Assembly: GCA_964559835.1 (NCBI GenBank)
Contig: CAZLJE010000001.1
Location: 62,001-126,000, forward strand
Origin: DAISJI01 sp964559835
GTDB taxonomy: Bacteria; Acidobacteriota; Terriglobia; Terriglobales; Acidobacteriaceae
DNA length: 64,000 nt
Reading direction: 5' to 3'
The notes under the pieces were generated by a model. That model did not search any database. It worked only from the letters and a program-made list of their open reading frames with translations, and was not told the DNA's origin. Within the stretch, counting starts at the first letter, position 1. Each line of letters begins with the position of its first letter. Position numbers and translations under genes: made by a program. Below, piece by piece: positions 12,801 through 20,606 of this stretch.

Positions 12801-13008
12801 TGCGCCAGACACCGCCGTTCACGCCACCGAAGTAGAACGTCTCGGGCTGTCCGGGAACGCCGGCGGCGGCAACGGAGCGTCCGCCGCGAAAGGGGCCGAT
12901 GAGGCGCCATTCGAGGCCCGAGTACAGCTGCGGGTCGACTTGCGCGGAAGCAGCGATGGAAAAAAAGGCGACCGAGAGGGCCAGGGCACGCAAAAATGTG
13001 TATCTCAC
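9853..13008 (-). CDS. secreted VPS10/sortilin-like BNR-repeat protein
   Basis: A 1051-residue exported protein with an N-terminal signal peptide (about residues 1-22, ending SAQ). It is built from many beta-propeller blades with Asp-box repeats of the type S-x-D-G-G-x-T-W (KSTDGGKTW, RSNDGGRTW, KTSDAGQSW, RTRDGGKSW), as in VPS10/sortilin and sialidase-like families. Around residues 835-860 a Gly-rich linker precedes a small beta domain (PGEYTVKLTV), and the C-terminus is Ala/Gln-rich helix. Proteins of this layout are common in Acidobacteriota and Bacteroidota and are often labelled glycosyl hydrolases, but I see no catalytic residues that prove that. The start codon is GTG behind a good promoter. 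Confidence 0.88.
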   Translation of the reverse strand: MRYTFLRALALSVAFFSIAASAQVDPQLYSGLEWRLIGPFRGGRSVAAAGVPGQPETFYFGGVNGGVWRTTNAGRTWTPIFDSVKVGSIGAVAVAPSDPNVIYVGSGEADMRSDISEGNGMYKSTDGGKTWSAIGLSDSQAIGRVIVDPRDPNRVFVAALGHPYGPNAERGVFRSNDGGRTWQKVLYKDENTGAIDLAFDPHDSRIIYAALWRTRRTPWNVYPPSNGPGSGLFKSTDGGDHWQQLTKGLPSERVGRIGVAVSPSDPNRVYALVDAKNGGVYRSDDAGATFTLASSDSRIWGRGWYFGGVTADPKNADVLYVMNTSTYRSTNGGKTFDAIKGAPGGDDYHQLWIYPDDPNRMVLASDQGTVVSVDGAKTWSSWYNQPTAQLYHVTADNRVPYWVYGAQQDSGAVGVASRSNYGSISFRDWVGVCAGGESGDIVSDPLNTGVIFGGTVSRCDAATNLSRNVDPELGYAQFGPFRRTWTLPLAFSAADPHDLYFGSQYVFKTSDAGQSWAMISPDLTRQDPGATPNLDPVTATHGVSGPRRGVVYAIAPSPLKKDDIWIGTDDGLIQVTHDGGKSWHDVTPSQLTPWSKVGVLDASHFDANTVFAAVDRHRLDDKKPYIYRTRDGGKSWQVITNGLPSDWWVNTVHEDPARKGLLFAGTETGVYVSFDDGDHWQSLQLNLPASSVRDFAFHGADLIVGTHGRSIWVLDGIAALRQVDAKTVSEPAHLFKPDVAVRMRPGSANGTPLPFDVAFTANPPDGALIDYYLQSAAQGPVTLEVLDSSGALVRRYSSTDESRPVDTSRLNIPAYWVKPTAVLASSAGMHRWVWDLHYPAPAGGRGRGPGGGGGGGFFGGGGGPWALPGEYTVKLTVNSQSYTQPLTVKMDTRVHVSQSDLQKQLDTARQVAALQAQVQQRLGQATALRGGIGKLMSQAPENAKASLRGLTAKIDAIAGAQPIIDSEGFPPVVTEHTSFLFVSGELQRVAQSVNAGDAAPTDNALNALAEAQQTFAAASAKWDGLKNTDIAQVNTVLKQNNLPELSAEGRQ

Positions 13009-13019
13009 GATGGCCGCGA

Positions 13020-13048
13020 AGGTAAACGGCGGGCAATCGATAAGTCAA
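13020..13048 (-). promoter_or_regulatory. sigma-70-type promoter of the VPS10-like gene
   Basis: On the minus strand TTGACT (13048-13043) and TTACCT (13025-13020) are separated by exactly 17 bases, close to the -35/-10 consensus. The predicted transcription start lies just upstream of the GTG start at 13008. Confidence 0.55.
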
Positions 13049-13119
13049 GTTCCCACACATCGAGTTAAGAATCGCGTAACTTCGAAATCATCGCGATGCG
13101 ATGTGTGGTGCACCCAAAT

Positions 13120-14538
13120 TCATTTTTCGCTCGTCTGAGCCGCTGCTGGCGCTTTGGAGTCATGCGTGCCGAGACCGACCAGGATGGACATGTCTTTGGG
13201 GTAATTCACGTCGCCGCCGCGCGCCAGGAAATGGGAGTACACGGACAATCCCGCGCCGTACACGCCCAATCCGGTGGAGAGCACGCGCGAGCGGGCGAAC
13301 GCGCTGACGACCAAGCCGATCGCCTTATAACCCGAGGCGCCGCTAGCAGCGGACCCGCCGCCACCTCCGTCTACACCATCGCGGTCGCGATCATGTTCCG
13401 GTGACGCCGAAGAGGCGGCCAAAGCGATTGCGATACCGGTCGTCAGGTAACGCGCCTTGGGCGTGGTGACGGTCGCGCCGCCTTCGGAATCGAGCGCGAG
13501 ATGCTGGTCCTTAGCGGCAGCAACCGCTTCGAGGTTCGCCTCCAGCGCCTGCTCGACGCCATTCGGCGGCACCAGCTGGTGAAAGACGATGCGGAGCTGA
13601 CCGTTGCGGCTGAGGCGGCGGGCGGCCCGGACCTGTAGGACCGTGCCCCTGAGGCGGCTGCCTTCGGGCGCGTACAGCTTGCCGTCGACAATGAGCGGCT
13701 GCGTGATCACGGCTTCAACCGGATCGCCTATCTTGGCGGTCGCCGAACTCAAAGGAGTTGCCAGGGTCGCGTGTACGACCGAGCCCGACGGAGGAGGCGT
13801 GCCGATGGAAGAAAGCGATTCAGAAGCAACGGTTTCGGAACCGAAGTTCAGTGGCTGGTTGAGGTCGGCGTCGAAGGCTGTGCCGGCGTCGAGATACTGC
13901 GGGTGGTAGGGAAGCTGGGCGATGGCGTAACGCTCGGCGCGATGGACCTTGTCGGGGGCATGGAGTTGCTGCTTAGCCAAGTCCCACTCCTGGTGCGCCT
14001 GCTGCTTGGCCTCGTGGATCCTTTTCGACACCATGTTCTTGCCGGCCGATTTCGGTGCATTGGCGGCAGGGACGAACTGAAGCACGCCGATGGGGGCGGC
14101 GGAGGTGGCGGCATTCAAGGTGATCTCGCGGCCGTCGGCGAGATGCAGCGTGTCGAAGTCGACCTGAACCTTGCGGTACGGAGAGAGGTTGGCGTTCATC
14201 GCCGAGAGGACTCGCGTCTTCTTGGAAGCGTGCTCGATGCTGGCGACTTTGCCTGTGACTTCGGTCCCGGCAGGCAGGACGAGCTTGTCGAAGGCATAAA
14301 CCGGCTCGACGAGTTTGCCGTGGATCGGCTGGCCAGCCTTGGTGATGCGGACTTCCTTGTCGAGGGCAACTTTCAGGGGAGTACCCGCTGGAACAGTAAG
14401 GGGCAGGGTAGTGGGCGCCGGCGTCGAAGCCGGTAGTTGGGCCTCCGCGGCCGGGGGAGCGCTAGTCCTAGGTGTAAGAACTTGACCGAACGCGGTCGCC
14501 GACACACCAGCCAACACTGCTGCGCACAGCTTTTTCAT
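13120..14538 (-). CDS. exported protein of unknown function with duplicated beta domain
   Basis: A 472-residue protein. The ATG at 14538 gives a signal peptide (MKKLCAAVLAGVSATAFGQ) and is preferred over an in-frame ATG 39 bases upstream. After a Pro/Ala-rich segment (about residues 20-45) comes a beta-rich domain, VPAGTPLKVALD...LPAGTEVTGKV, near 45-110. A related block recurs near 240-330 (GSVVHATLATPLSSATAKIGDPVEAVI...EGSRLRGTVLQV). Both resemble a TrbI/VirB10-like or envelope beta fold that sets a default value followed by a G-x-V strand. A Gly/Ala-rich helical region follows near 375-430. I do not recognise a function; it is probably periplasmic or outer-membrane associated. Spacing to neighbours suggests a single-gene unit. 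Confidence 0.75.
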   Translation of the reverse strand: MKKLCAAVLAGVSATAFGQVLTPRTSAPPAAEAQLPASTPAPTTLPLTVPAGTPLKVALDKEVRITKAGQPIHGKLVEPVYAFDKLVLPAGTEVTGKVASIEHASKKTRVLSAMNANLSPYRKVQVDFDTLHLADGREITLNAATSAAPIGVLQFVPAANAPKSAGKNMVSKRIHEAKQQAHQEWDLAKQQLHAPDKVHRAERYAIAQLPYHPQYLDAGTAFDADLNQPLNFGSETVASESLSSIGTPPPSGSVVHATLATPLSSATAKIGDPVEAVITQPLIVDGKLYAPEGSRLRGTVLQVRAARRLSRNGQLRIVFHQLVPPNGVEQALEANLEAVAAAKDQHLALDSEGGATVTTPKARYLTTGIAIALAASSASPEHDRDRDGVDGGGGGSAASGASGYKAIGLVVSAFARSRVLSTGLGVYGAGLSVYSHFLARGGDVNYPKDMSILVGLGTHDSKAPAAAQTSEK

Positions 14539-14660
14539 TGCAAGTACCCCTAGGTTGGAATCACACCCCGTTACCAATAAGTATACAGCGGAATATGGTG
14601 CCGCGAAGAACCCGAAAAGTGGCCAGCAGTTGCGGTGGGGCGGGACGGCAATGGTTTCGA

Positions 14661-14747
14661 GGTGGCAGGCGAGACTCCCTTCGACTTCGCTCAGGGCAGG
14701 CTCTGCGTTACGTGGATGAGAGTGGCAGGCGGGGACGCCCGCGTTAC
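14661..14747. repeat. REP-like element, copies 2 and 3
   Basis: Two partial copies in tandem: GGTGGCAGGCGAGACT at 14661 followed by CTTCGACTTCGCTCAGGGCA, then GTGGCAGGCGGGGACGCC ending GCGTTAC at 14747. The TTA of the second GTTAC is the stop codon of ribBA on the minus strand, the same arrangement as at 9853. Confidence 0.75.
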
Positions 14748-15907
14748 TTGCTGGCGGCGTGTTCGGCGGAGATGGGGACCTGGTCGACGATCTCGATGTC
14801 GAACCCTTCGAGGCCGGCGACGCGGCGTGGGTGGTTGGTCAGCAGGCGGATGCGGCGCAGATTGAGGTCGCTGAGGATCTGGGCCCCGATGCCGATGTCG
14901 CGCTGGGTCTTGCGTTCGCTCTCGGGGAGTGCGGGCAGGCGGCGCTCGCGGTGGAATGAAAGCACAGTGCGTTCGCCGAGTTTCTCGACGGTGAATCCCT
15001 TCGTGCTCTGGTGGAGGTAGATGAGGGCGCCGAGGCCTTCGCGGTCGATGATCTCCATCGAGCGCTCGATGGTCTGGCGGCATTCGCACCAAGTGGCGCC
15101 GAAAACGTCGCCGACAACGCAATGCGCGTGCATGCGAACGAGGACGGGATCGATGGCGTGCTCGACGTCGCCCTTGAGGAGCGCGATGTGGGACTCGTCG
15201 CCGCTGATCTCGCTCTCGTAGGCGATCATGCGGAACTCGCCGAAGCGGGTGGGCAGCAACGCCTCGCCGACGCGGCGGACGTAACGCTCGTGCGCCATGC
15301 GGTAACGGATGAGTTCCGCGACGGTCAGCATCTTCAGGCCGTGCTCGCTGCAGAACCTGATGAGGTCGGGGACGCGCGACATGGTGCCGTCCTCGTTCAT
15401 GATCTCGCAGATGATGCCGGCGGGGACCATACCGGCGAGGCGAGCGAGATCGACGGAGCCTTCGGTTTGTCCGGCGCGAACCAGCACACCGCCCTTGCGG
15501 GCTCGCAGAGGGAACACGTGTCCGGGGCGCGCGAGGTCGCCGGGACGCGATTTGGGATCGATGGCGACCTGGATGGTGCGGGCGCGGTCGTAAGCGCTGA
15601 TACCGGTAGTGACACCGTCGCGGGCGTCGATGGCCTCACAGAAGGCGGTGCCGAACTGCGAGGTGTTCTCGACCGTCATGGGGCCGATGCGGAGGGCGTC
15701 CAGGCGCTCCTCGGTCATGGCGAGGCAGACAAGTCCGCGGCCGTATTTGGCCATGAAGTTAATAGCTTCGGGCGTGACCTTCTCGGCGGCGAGAGTGAGG
15801 TCGCCTTCGTTCTCGCGATCTTCGTCGTCGACGAGGACGACCATGCGTCCGGCGCGGATCTCCTCGATCGCGGTGGGAATGTCGGTGAAGGGAGCGCTGG
15901 GAGTCAT
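14744..15907 (-). CDS. ribBA: RibBA-like: DHBP synthase with a divergent GTP cyclohydrolase II half
   Basis: A 387-residue fusion for early riboflavin synthesis. The N-terminal 3,4-dihydroxy-2-butanone-4-phosphate synthase half (residues 1-205) has DDEDRENEGDL, the TTGIS loop and GHVFPLRA, all intact. The C-terminal RibA half keeps the zinc site C-x10-C-x-C (HCVVGDVFGATWCEC) and the RLLTNHPRRV end. The normally near-invariant QEGRxIGL loop is replaced by HQSTKGFTVEKLG, and the DERDF catalytic segment reads TQRDIG, keeping the Arg but not the preceding Asp. GTP cyclohydrolase activity is therefore uncertain. No FMN riboswitch is recognisable upstream. It is transcribed alone toward the REP-like repeats. 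Confidence 0.9.
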   Translation of the reverse strand: MTPSAPFTDIPTAIEEIRAGRMVVLVDDEDRENEGDLTLAAEKVTPEAINFMAKYGRGLVCLAMTEERLDALRIGPMTVENTSQFGTAFCEAIDARDGVTTGISAYDRARTIQVAIDPKSRPGDLARPGHVFPLRARKGGVLVRAGQTEGSVDLARLAGMVPAGIICEIMNEDGTMSRVPDLIRFCSEHGLKMLTVAELIRYRMAHERYVRRVGEALLPTRFGEFRMIAYESEISGDESHIALLKGDVEHAIDPVLVRMHAHCVVGDVFGATWCECRQTIERSMEIIDREGLGALIYLHQSTKGFTVEKLGERTVLSFHRERRLPALPESERKTQRDIGIGAQILSDLNLRRIRLLTNHPRRVAGLEGFDIEIVDQVPISAEHAASK

Positions 15908-15920
15908 GATCTATCTGGGG

Positions 15921-15993
15921 TTGAGCGATTTGTGACTAGTGATTTGCTGACGTCAGGTCCTAATCACAAATCACAAATCGCTAAATCACCAAT
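15921..15993. repeat. intergenic palindrome built from AATCAC/CAAATC words
   Basis: The left arm GAGCGATTTGTGACTAGTG matches, as reverse complement, the right arm of repeated AATCACAAATC words (15962-15990). It lies 15 bases upstream of the ribBA start. Related word palindromes occur at 27408-27612 and 37268-37395. Confidence 0.75.
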
Positions 15994-16074
15994 GGATAGA
16001 TTCTAACGGGAAGCCCAGGTTACGCATAGGCGGGTGTCACGCACCGTTGTGACGCAGGACACGTTTGGCGTGGC

Positions 16075-16689
16075 CTAAGTGCTTTTGAGCGCGACGGCTT
16101 CCAGGACATGGGCAGCGTCTTCAGCCTTGTCGGTGGCGAATTCCAGCGCTTCGTAGAGCTCCTTCATCTTGATGAGCTGGATGGCATCCTTCTCCTGCTC
16201 GAAGAGTTTGCCCATCGCTTCGAGGTAGATGTGGTCGGCCTCGTCCTCAAGGCGGTTGACGTCCAGGCAGAGGTCCATGACGCCCTGGGCCTTCTCCAGC
16301 TTGATAACAGCGTGGTTGAGTCCCTCGCTCTGCCGCACGATGAGTTTGGCAAGTTGGACGGCCGCGCCGGGAGCGGAACGCAACTTGTAAAGCAGTAGCC
16401 GTTCACCCGCCGCGGTGATGAAACCCAGAAGCTCGTCGAGCGCGGAGGTAAGACGGTGAATGTCCTCGCGGTCGAACGGCGTGATGAAGGTCTGGTTGAG
16501 CTTCGTCATGATGGAGCGGATGAGCTCGTCGCCTTTGTGCTCAATCTCGCGGAGTTCTTTCACGCGCACTTCGATATTGTCGAAGTCCTCGAGGATGGAA
16601 GTGAGCAGGCGCGCGCCGTCGGTAATGTTGCTGGTGACATCGGCGAAGAGGTCGAAGAACTTCATTTCCCGCGGGATGATGCGGACCAT
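16075..16689 (-). CDS. DUF47/PhoU-like protein
   Basis: A 204-residue all-helical protein of the DUF47 (PhoU-related) family, usually the regulatory partner of PitA-type phosphate transporters. The start is MVRIIPREMKFFDLF at 16689, because a textbook AAAGGAG ribosome binding site sits 5 bases upstream; a longer reading to 16779 lacks one. The family signature segments are visible: EIEHKGDELIRSI, TPFDREDIHRLTSALDELLGFI and LEDEADHIYLEAM. The paired E/D-rich helices bind divalent metal clusters in known members. No Pit transporter gene is next to it, which is less usual; it may lie elsewhere in the genome. Confidence 0.9.
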   Translation of the reverse strand: MVRIIPREMKFFDLFADVTSNITDGARLLTSILEDFDNIEVRVKELREIEHKGDELIRSIMTKLNQTFITPFDREDIHRLTSALDELLGFITAAGERLLLYKLRSAPGAAVQLAKLIVRQSEGLNHAVIKLEKAQGVMDLCLDVNRLEDEADHIYLEAMGKLFEQEKDAIQLIKMKELYEALEFATDKAEDAAHVLEAVALKST

Positions 16690-16796
16690 CGCTGCTCCTT
16701 TCGCGTATGTCGCGCGCGGCGCGGGCACACGTACACCCAATCGGAATGGCAGTCGAAAGAGGGCAACAATATAACCCACTCACTCGTCGCCAGTCA

Positions 16797-16866
16797 CGTA
16801 ACGCGGCGTCTCGCCTGCAAGTCCGAAATGAAGGCTCTGCGTTGCAGGCGAGACGCGCGCATTACG
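16797..16866. repeat. REP-like element, inverted pair (copies 4 and 5)
   Basis: GTAACGCGGCGTCTCGCCTG at 16797 and TTGCAGGCGAGACGCGCGCA at 16842 face each other, about 20 bases apart, so the transcript could fold into a long hairpin. The same inverted arrangement occurs at 27496-27565. Confidence 0.8.
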
Positions 16867-16876
16867 ACATACCAAG

Positions 16877-17503
16877 TCATTGCTCAGAACTGGGGACCGG
16901 CGTCTGGAGACTGGTAACTCGATTTCGCGCAGCGCGAAACAGTTTCTTCATGGCGCGCCAGATGAACTGGATGGCAAGGATGGTCAGGAAAATCAGGATG
17001 AAAGCAACGACCGCAGCGAGATAAGGATGCTGGGTCGCGAACCAGGTCAGGCCGATAGCGATCACGTCTTCGCCCAGGCTGAGGCCGATATTCGACAGCG
17101 GCTCCGGCGACGGTGTCACGGCGGCGCGGGCAGCGGTCTTGCCGCCATGGGCAGCTAACGCGATCGCGCCCCCAACGACCGTCGCCAGGACCTGCGCCTG
17201 GGGCGGCAACTGGGCGGAGGCGCCGTAGGCAAGCATGGCCGCGATCGGCACGCGTATGAAGGTGTGCAGGGCGTTCCAGATCAGGTCGAAGGCGGGGATC
17301 TTATCACCGAAGAATTCGATGACGAAGAGGACCAGCGCAATGACGATCACCGGCCAGGTCTGGACGACATGCAACGACGGCGGCAATTGAACAAGGCGGG
17401 CGTGGGCGAGAATACCCAGGGTGCCCACCGTTGCGTAGACGTTCAGGCCGGCGGCAAAGCTGGTGGCGGCGATCAGGGCAGCGAGTTGGGGAGGAGAAAA
17501 CAA
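16877..17503 (-). CDS. DUF4126 integral membrane protein
   Basis: A 208-residue membrane protein of the DUF4126 family, with about five hydrophobic segments near residues 12-32, 50-68, 85-100, 105-122 and 160-185. Family features include AAGLNVYATVGTLGILAH at the N-terminus, EFFGDKIPAFDLIWN and the ALAAHGGKTAARAA motif. The start is a TTG, which lies just inside the arm of an intergenic palindrome, and no good ribosome binding site is seen. The function of the family is unknown. It follows the DUF47 gene in gene order but is separated by about 190 bases and a REP pair, so it is probably not in one operon with it. Confidence 0.82.
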   Translation of the reverse strand: MFSPPQLAALIAATSFAAGLNVYATVGTLGILAHARLVQLPPSLHVVQTWPVIVIALVLFVIEFFGDKIPAFDLIWNALHTFIRVPIAAMLAYGASAQLPPQAQVLATVVGGAIALAAHGGKTAARAAVTPSPEPLSNIGLSLGEDVIAIGLTWFATQHPYLAAVVAFILIFLTILAIQFIWRAMKKLFRAARNRVTSLQTPVPSSEQ

Positions 17504-17592
17504 GTGCGAAGCGCTGAGTGCTCAGTGGTCAGTAAATATCCATCAAATGTGTGATGCAAGCGGCTGAGGACCGAGCACTCGGCACTTCGCAC
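17504..17592. repeat. intergenic palindrome built from GAGTGCTCAG-type words
   Basis: The left arm GTGCGAAGCGCTGAGTGCTC (17504) and the right arm GAGCACTCGGCACTTCGCAC (ending 17592) are inverted copies, with CAGTGGTCAG/CTGAGGACC as inner pairing and about 30 AT-rich bases in the loop. It fits the pattern of locus-specific palindromes in this window. Confidence 0.75.
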
Positions 17593-17595
17593 CCC

Positions 17596-17625
17596 AAAAG
17601 TTAAAGGCCGCCTTGCGGCGGCCTA
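17596..17625 (-). terminator. intrinsic terminator
   Basis: On the minus strand AGGCCGCC-GCAA-GGCGGCCT forms an 8-bp GC-rich stem followed by TTAACTTTT. It lies about 20 bases after the stop of the small gene at 17646. Confidence 0.75.
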
Positions 17626-17645
17626 GGGAGGTGATCCGGTCCGAA

Positions 17646-17873
17646 TTACAGGGTCGATTCGATCTCGAAGCCCCACGCTTCAAGAAGGGGTTCCGGAATG
17701 TATTTCGAATTCTTATTACGGCGGGCCCACTCACGCAGCCGGGTCGAGCGAAGATACTGATCTGGTTGGAGCTTGAATTCGCGAACCACCTGCTCGAATT
17801 CGGTAATGGTCGGGGTGATCGGGCCAATCGGCTCCGGCTTGCCCCAGTTAGGATTTCCGCGTCGCTTTGCCAT
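17646..17873 (-). CDS. small conserved-looking hypothetical protein
   Basis: A 75-residue basic protein starting MAKRRGNPNWGKPEPIG, with a helical middle (TEFEQVVREFKLQPDQYLRS) and KYIPEPLLEAWGFE at the end. Coding is supported by an AGGAAA ribosome binding site, normal codon choice and its own terminator just downstream. The charged, Trp- and Pro-containing N-terminus suggests a nucleic-acid or ribosome-associated small protein, but I do not recognise the family and infer no function. Confidence 0.65.
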   Translation of the reverse strand: MAKRRGNPNWGKPEPIGPITPTITEFEQVVREFKLQPDQYLRSTRLREWARRNKNSKYIPEPLLEAWGFEIESTL

Positions 17874-18286
17874 GATAAATATGGTTTCCTGTCTTAAGTA
17901 TTCAGCGGTTATTACGTTCAGGGCCTAAGGGTTGGATTCCGAAAAATGCCGAATGGATTCAAGGCAACATCCCCAAGTTGCCTGATCGTTGGGCCTTACA
18001 GTCCAAATCCGAAAGGTCGCCAAAACGGACGATATTAAGGATTTCAGCAGTGGATTTCAAGCAAAAAAATACCAGAGTTGAGTCTCATCCTGAGAATCAG
18101 AAATATCAATAAGTCTTTACAAAGCATGTAGTTAGACGCGGCTCCTCGACAAAGCAAAGCACTAAACTACAGGCGTTCTGTAAGTGACTGCTTACGAAGG
18201 GGAAACGAGACACTGGAAGGGAAGAATGGCAGTGGGCTCGGCACGCTTTCCCGGAAGTTGGTACCCGGCGCGCGACAGAATAAATC

Positions 18287-18375
18287 TGGTGCCCGGGGCG
18301 GGAATTGAACCCGCACGTCCCTTTCGGGACCCGGGATTTTAAGTCCCGTGCGTCTGCCAGTTTCGCCACCCGGGC
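18287..18375 (-). tRNA. tRNA-Leu (anticodon TAA)
   Basis: On the minus strand a full class II tRNA: acceptor GCCCGGG pairs with CCCGGGC, the D-arm contains GGCGAAACTGGCAGACGC, the anticodon loop is CTTAAAA with anticodon TAA, a long variable arm GGTCCCGAAAGGGAC follows, and the T-arm is GCGGG-TTCAATT-CCCGC. CCA is encoded at 18287-18289. Confidence 0.97.
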
Positions 18376-18576
18376 AGGGAACTATCGAATGCTAGCACAG
18401 GGGTGTCTCGGCGCCGGATGGGCAGAGACTCGCACCGCCGGCGGGGTGGTGCTAGACTTCCGCCCCATCTAGTTCTGGCCGCCCGCAACGGGTGGCATTC
18501 AGTAACCCTCGACCAGTGTGGGACTCAATCCGGTTGGAACGAATTGCCAGCGGCTTCGCGCTGAAGGAGCCGCGAG

Positions 18577-19539
18577 GTGAAGGCAATGAGTTGTATCGTG
18601 CGCCGGCTTACCGGTACTGCCATCGTTATCTTCCTGATGTATGCCGCGCAGGCATTCAGCCAGGCGGGCGAATCCACATTATTCGAACAAAATACGATCC
18701 GTAAGCGCGTGAACGAAGTGAACCTGACGTTCACCGTGACCGACGGCAAAGGTCGCTTCATCACGGGGCTGACACAAGAGAATTTCTCGATCCTTGATGA
18801 ACAGCATCCGCCCGCGAGTGTGCATAGCTTCCAGAGCCTGACGGAATTGCCGCTGCGGATCTGCGTCATGATCGACGCCAGCGATTCCATCGCCAATTAC
18901 CTCAAATTCCAACAGGAAGTGGCGATCGGCTTCCTCAAGCGGATCCTGCGGCCGGGCGTGGACCAGGCGTGCCTGATCAAGTTCGCGGAGAAACCCGTTC
19001 TGGTGGAGGGATTCACGTCTGACATCGCCAAACTGGAGGCGAGCGTGCATCGCGTTCGGGTGCAGGGCGCAACGGCGTTGTGGGACGCAGTGCAGTTCGC
19101 AAGCGACATCATCGGCGGGGGACAGGCAAGCTCTGACGTGCGGCGCGCCCTTGTGATGATCACCGACGGCGAGGACAACTCAAGCAGGACTCGGTTCGAG
19201 CAGGCGTTGGATGCGGTGCTGCGGTCGGGGATCGCGGTCGAGTTTGTGGACACGATCGGCCCACCGACTTTCGGCCAACCACCGCCATCTCAGAGTAAGC
19301 AGAACGTCAAGAAAATGGCGGCCACGACCGGGGGGACCGTGTGGAGCGGTGGGAGACCCAAGGACCTATCGAAAGCGCTGGCGAAGATCGAGCAGTCGCT
19401 GCGCAGCCAGTACTTCGTGGCCTACCGCCCGTCGGGTGAACTGCAGCCGGGTAAATTCCGCAAGATCCAGATGAAAGTGCGCGGACATCGCGGCAAGATC
19501 GCATATCGGAGCGGGTATTACGTTCCGCCGTCCGATTAG
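18577..19539 (+). CDS. VWFA-related acidobacterial secreted protein
   Basis: A 320-residue exported protein of the VWFA-related group that is expanded in Acidobacteriota. The start is GTG at 18577, with AAGGAG 8 bases upstream. A signal peptide covers about residues 1-30. A small N-terminal strand region (VNLTFTVTDGKGRFITGLTQENFSILDE) is the group hallmark. The von Willebrand A fold follows, with a MIDAS metal site: DASDS near residue 94, the Thr of GATALWD near 164 and TDGED near 191. The end RSGYYVP is typical. These proteins are thought to mediate metal-dependent protein contacts at the cell surface; the partner is unknown. The gene converges on the next one and overlaps it by 4 bases. Confidence 0.9.
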   Translation: MKAMSCIVRRLTGTAIVIFLMYAAQAFSQAGESTLFEQNTIRKRVNEVNLTFTVTDGKGRFITGLTQENFSILDEQHPPASVHSFQSLTELPLRICVMIDASDSIANYLKFQQEVAIGFLKRILRPGVDQACLIKFAEKPVLVEGFTSDIAKLEASVHRVRVQGATALWDAVQFASDIIGGGQASSDVRRALVMITDGEDNSSRTRFEQALDAVLRSGIAVEFVDTIGPPTFGQPPPSQSKQNVKKMAATTGGTVWSGGRPKDLSKALAKIEQSLRSQYFVAYRPSGELQPGKFRKIQMKVRGHRGKIAYRSGYYVPPSD

Positions 19540-20606
19540 GGGAGCTTGGCGCGCTCGTACTGCACGGGCCATGCGATGTCCTTGTGGACGGCGGCGGCAG
19601 CGTGCAGGGGGAAGTAGGGATTGCGCAGGAACTGGCGCGCCATCACGACCAGGTCGGCCTGGCCGAGTCGGATGATCTGGTCGGCCTGCATCGGGTCGGT
19701 GATCATGCCGACAGCTGCGGTCGCGATTCCAACGTCATTTCGGATGCGTTCCGCTCCAGGGACCTGATACCCGGCGCCGACCGGAATCCTGGCATCTGCA
19801 ACATTTCCTCCGGAAGAACAGTCGAGCAGATCCACGCCGAGCGGTTTCAGCATGCGAGCGAGCGCAACCGAATCATCGAGCGTCCAGCCGCCCTCAACCC
19901 AATCGGTCTGGGAAATACGCACGAACAGAGGTAATCGTTCTGGCCAGACGCGGCGAACCGCCTCGACAACTTCACACAGGAAACGAGTGCGGCCTTCGAA
20001 GCTGCCACCGTATTCATCGTCGCGGCAGTTCGACAGCGGTGAGAGGAATTCGTGGATCAAGTAGCCGTGGGCGGCGTGGATCTCGATCACCCGGGCTTCG
20101 GCGTCGAGTGCCCGGCGAGCGGCAGCGGCAAAGGACGCGGTGACAGATGCGATCTGTTCGCGCGTCATCGCCTGCGGAACCTGATGGGCGCTGGTGAAAG
20201 GAATCGCGCTTGGCGCCAGGATCGGAGACCAGCCGCCATTTTCAGGAAGAAGAGGATGTCCGCCGAGCCACGGAGCGGCGGTGCTTGCTTTGCGGCCGGC
20301 GTGCGCGAGTTGGATCCCCGGGACCGAGCCTTGCGAACTCACGAAACGAAAGATGCGGGCGAGGCCGTCGGTGTGGTCGTCGCTCCAGATGCCGAGGTCG
20401 GCGGGCGAGATGCGGCCCTCGGGAGTAACGGCGGAGGCTTCGGCGATCACGGCGGCAGCGCGGCCGACCGCGCGGCTTCCCAGATGAACGAGGTGCCAGT
20501 CCGTGGAATGTCCGTCGACGGCAGAATACTGGCACATCGGCGAGACGAGGATGCGGTTGGCGAAAATGACGTCGCGCAATTTCAGGGGTTCGAACAGGTG
20601 TGGCAT
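19536..20606 (-). CDS. NADH:flavin oxidoreductase / old yellow enzyme (YqjM-like)
   Basis: A 356-residue FMN-dependent ene-reductase, a single TIM barrel of the OYE family. Class III (YqjM-like) features are visible: the Cys in SPMCQYS near residue 24, QLAHAGRKAS near 100 supplying the substrate-binding histidine region, and the phosphate-binding C-terminal segment GMITDPMQADQIIRLGQADLV. The barrel ends with MARQFLRNPYFPLHAA. It reduces activated C=C bonds using NAD(P)H and is often linked to electrophile or oxidative stress. Transcription converges on the VWFA gene; no operon partner is seen upstream, where the secreted nuclease diverges. Confidence 0.93.
   Translation of the reverse strand: MPHLFEPLKLRDVIFANRILVSPMCQYSAVDGHSTDWHLVHLGSRAVGRAAAVIAEASAVTPEGRISPADLGIWSDDHTDGLARIFRFVSSQGSVPGIQLAHAGRKASTAAPWLGGHPLLPENGGWSPILAPSAIPFTSAHQVPQAMTREQIASVTASFAAAARRALDAEARVIEIHAAHGYLIHEFLSPLSNCRDDEYGGSFEGRTRFLCEVVEAVRRVWPERLPLFVRISQTDWVEGGWTLDDSVALARMLKPLGVDLLDCSSGGNVADARIPVGAGYQVPGAERIRNDVGIATAAVGMITDPMQADQIIRLGQADLVVMARQFLRNPYFPLHAAAAVHKDIAWPVQYERAKLP

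Noticed and set aside
11386..13068. A 560-codon open frame on the plus strand
   Set aside because: It is antisense to the VPS10-like gene, has a composition of Val/Ala/Arg/Gly typical of reverse-frame translation and no recognisable domain.
16017..16045. TGTCAC...GTGACG near 16030 as another Crp site
   Set aside because: The half sites are in reversed order (TGTCAC then GTGACG), so the pattern does not match TGTGA-N6-TCACA.
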